Source: Armatimonadota bacterium (GTDB lineage Bacteria > Armatimonadota > Fimbriimonadia > Fimbriimonadales > Fimbriimonadaceae). Taken from it: a DNA stretch of 33,163 bases. The stretch is taken from NCBI GenBank assembly GCA_020438215.1, contig JAGQUX010000027.1, forward strand, positions 1-33,163, read 5' to 3'. Of this stretch, positions 31,966-33,163 are shown in pieces; the first letter of the stretch is position 1, and each line of letters opens with the position of its first letter. The position numbers were made by a program, and so were the translations under genes. A model generated the notes under the pieces. It made no database searches. It was not told where the DNA came from and worked only from the letters and a program-made list of their open reading frames with translations.

Positions 31966-33163
31966 TTATGGTCGGATACCGTTGTCATCTTCAACAATGG
32001 TTGGCGTTACGAAGACAATCATTTCGCTCGATGTGAGGTTTGTAGATCGTCCGCGGAACAGCTGACCAATGATCGGAAGTTCGCTCAAGATGGGGATTCG
32101 GCTTTGTGTAAAGTCGTCCCGCTTGTCGGTAATACCGGCAAGAGCAATTGTTTCGCCGTTTCGCACTCGTATAGCTACAGAGAGCCCTTGAGTGATGATG
32201 TCTGGCGTTTCATTCCCAAGCGAATCTCGTCGTCGTGCACCGAATGACGAAATTTGTGGTGACAACGACATTGTGATTGTCCCATCACCATTGATCCGAG
32301 GTCGAACAACCAAAGTCGTAAACGATGTAAGCGGTGTAGCAATCGAGTTGGTAATAGCGATACCGTTAGTGATCGTGGTTGAAGATGAGAAAATGGTCGT
32401 TTGAACCGAGCTAAATACTTGACCGGTTTGATTATTGAATGTTCTGATCAACGGTGAAGATTCGGTTCGAGCATAACCGTCGGTTAGGACTGTTCGTAAT
32501 CGAGTCGAAATATTACCGGTTGCATAGTTCAAGAAGATCGGGTCTCCTGAGCGAGCGAACGTTCCTGGAACGTTGCCGGCAAAGATGCCGCCGCGCTCAT
32601 AAAGCCAGTCGATACCAAGAGATTTTTCAGCACCCTGAGATGTGGTGATGAATTGCACTTTGATTTCAACTTGTTTCGGAGCTTTGTCGAATAGGTCAAG
32701 CAAGTCGATCAACTGTTGATAAGCTTCGTCAGTTCCAACAAAGATGATCGAGTTGTCAGTTGGATCGTAGCCAAGGGACGTGACACCTTGAGGTACCAAA
32801 CCTTGTCCACCTTGAAGTGATCCAAAGTCTCCGCCACCTTGCTGACCACCGCCACCAACGCCGCCGAGCTGACCGCCGCCACCGACACCGCCGAGCTGAC
32901 CGCCGCCACCGACACCACCAAGCTGACCGCCGCCGCCTACGCGGCCTTGTCCAGCTGCTGAGCCAGGGAGACTAATCAAATCGTTCAGTTCTGTAGTAGC
33001 TCCGCTTCTTCCAGACTGTTCTCCAACATAGTTGATTTGATTATTGGGCGTTCCAAAACTTGAAAGTGGCATGCCCTTACGCCGAGCAATTGCAATATCA
33101 TCCAAATAACGATCCGGATTGTAACCGGTCCCCGTTTGTATCATTTCCAATACGTCACGTGGA
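31966..33163 (-). CDS. Secretin (GspD/PilQ family), N-terminus cut off by window edge
   Basis: At least 398 residues of an outer-membrane secretin, open to the right edge; an apparent start TTG at 33150 is internal because codons continue upstream (PRDVL). The visible part begins inside the N-domains, then a Gly-rich linker with tandem GVGGGGQLG units (32841-32940), an N3-like stretch (DPTDNSIIFVGTDEAYQQLI), and the secretin core: VEIKVQFITTSQGAEKSLGI, LNDLI-type beta strands, LVVRPRINGDGTITMSLSPQ, IRVRNGETIALAGITDKRDD, and the diagnostic IPILSELPIIGQLFRGR followed by IVFVTPTIVE. It forms the outer-membrane ring for type IV pili or type II secretion. PilQ is favoured by the downstream aroK-aroB. 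Confidence 0.9.
   Translation of the reverse strand, partial: PRDVLEMIQTGTGYNPDRYLDDIAIARRKGMPLSSFGTPNNQINYVGEQSGRSGATTELNDLISLPGSAAGQGRVGGGGQLGGVGGGGQLGGVGGGGQLGGVGGGGQQGGGDFGSLQGGQGLVPQGVTSLGYDPTDNSIIFVGTDEAYQQLIDLLDLFDKAPKQVEIKVQFITTSQGAEKSLGIDWLYERGGIFAGNVPGTFARSGDPIFLNYATGNISTRLRTVLTDGYARTESSPLIRTFNNQTGQVFSSVQTTIFSSSTTITNGIAITNSIATPLTSFTTLVVRPRINGDGTITMSLSPQISSFGARRRDSLGNETPDIITQGLSVAIRVRNGETIALAGITDKRDDFTQSRIPILSELPIIGQLFRGRSTNLTSSEMIVFVTPTIVEDDNGIRP
32841..32940 (-). repeat. 27-bp tandem repeat in the secretin gene
   Basis: Near-identical 27-bp units begin at 32841, 32868, 32895 and (degenerate) 32922, each starting GCTGACC on the plus strand. They encode nine residues (GVGGGGQLG) in the Gly-rich linker. 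Length changes by slippage would stay in frame. Confidence 0.8.

Noticed and set aside
1-33163. CRISPR arrays, insertion sequences, prophage or rRNA
   Set aside because: No spaced direct repeats, transposase, integrase, phage or rRNA signature was found; genes look native in composition.

Overview
The window is a dense (about 50% GC by eye) chromosomal segment of a Gram-negative-type (diderm) bacterium. Evidence for two membranes: a secretin, a TolC-type channel with an RND pump and fusion lipoprotein, an arabinose-5-phosphate isomerase (Kdo/LPS supply), and many lipoproteins with Cys-Gly-rich N termini. The mix of lipoproteins with Gly-rich linkers, a lipoprotein ending in a pseudopilin-like C-terminal motif, the secretin-aroK-aroB order and frequent TTG starts suggests Armatimonadota (Fimbriimonas-like). 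That assignment is inference from gene style, not from a marker comparison. No IS element, phage, CRISPR array, rRNA or tRNA was recognised, so this looks like core genome with some lineage-specific genes.

Layout: (1) 1-4.6 kb: a truncated exported protein, a tiny lipoprotein, a sugar-nucleotidyltransferase (minus) divergent from a large lipoprotein (plus), which meets tail to tail a membrane-anchored class III nucleotide cyclase. The cyclase is the last gene of a minus-strand cluster mutS2-cdd-lipoprotein-cyclase (8187 to 3311). (2) 8.2-17.4 kb: a small exported DNRLRE-like protein (plus), then a minus-strand efflux operon read abrB-like regulator, TolC, MFP lipoprotein, RND pump, P1B-type ATPase. 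A DUF3187-like outer-membrane protein diverges from the regulator. (3) 18.4-21 kb: solitary rpsR with its own promoter and a textbook terminator, and a clostripain-like (C11) lipoprotein whose catalytic Cys is Ser. (4) 21-23.3 kb: a GAF-GGDEF diguanylate cyclase, then rplU-rpmA with a strong terminator. (5) 23.3-26.3 kb: arginase-family enzyme and kdsD (minus), divergent from a CHMI-like tautomerase and pdxT (plus). (6) 26.4-33.2 kb: one long minus-strand operon, secretin (cut by the window edge)-aroK-aroB-small membrane protein-PASTA pseudokinase-rpe-membrane protein-ribD, with mostly 1-10 nt overlaps.

Most noteworthy: a PASTA receptor that has lost nearly all kinase catalytic residues, inside an aromatic/pentose/riboflavin operon; the C11 protein with Cys to Ser; an RND pump with an apparent extra two-helix insertion; a P1B ATPase with a Cys/His-rich insertion in its nucleotide-binding region and its TTG start inside a perfect dyad; a repeat cluster at the abrB-like regulator start; and heavy use of the Arg codon CGA even in ribosomal protein genes.
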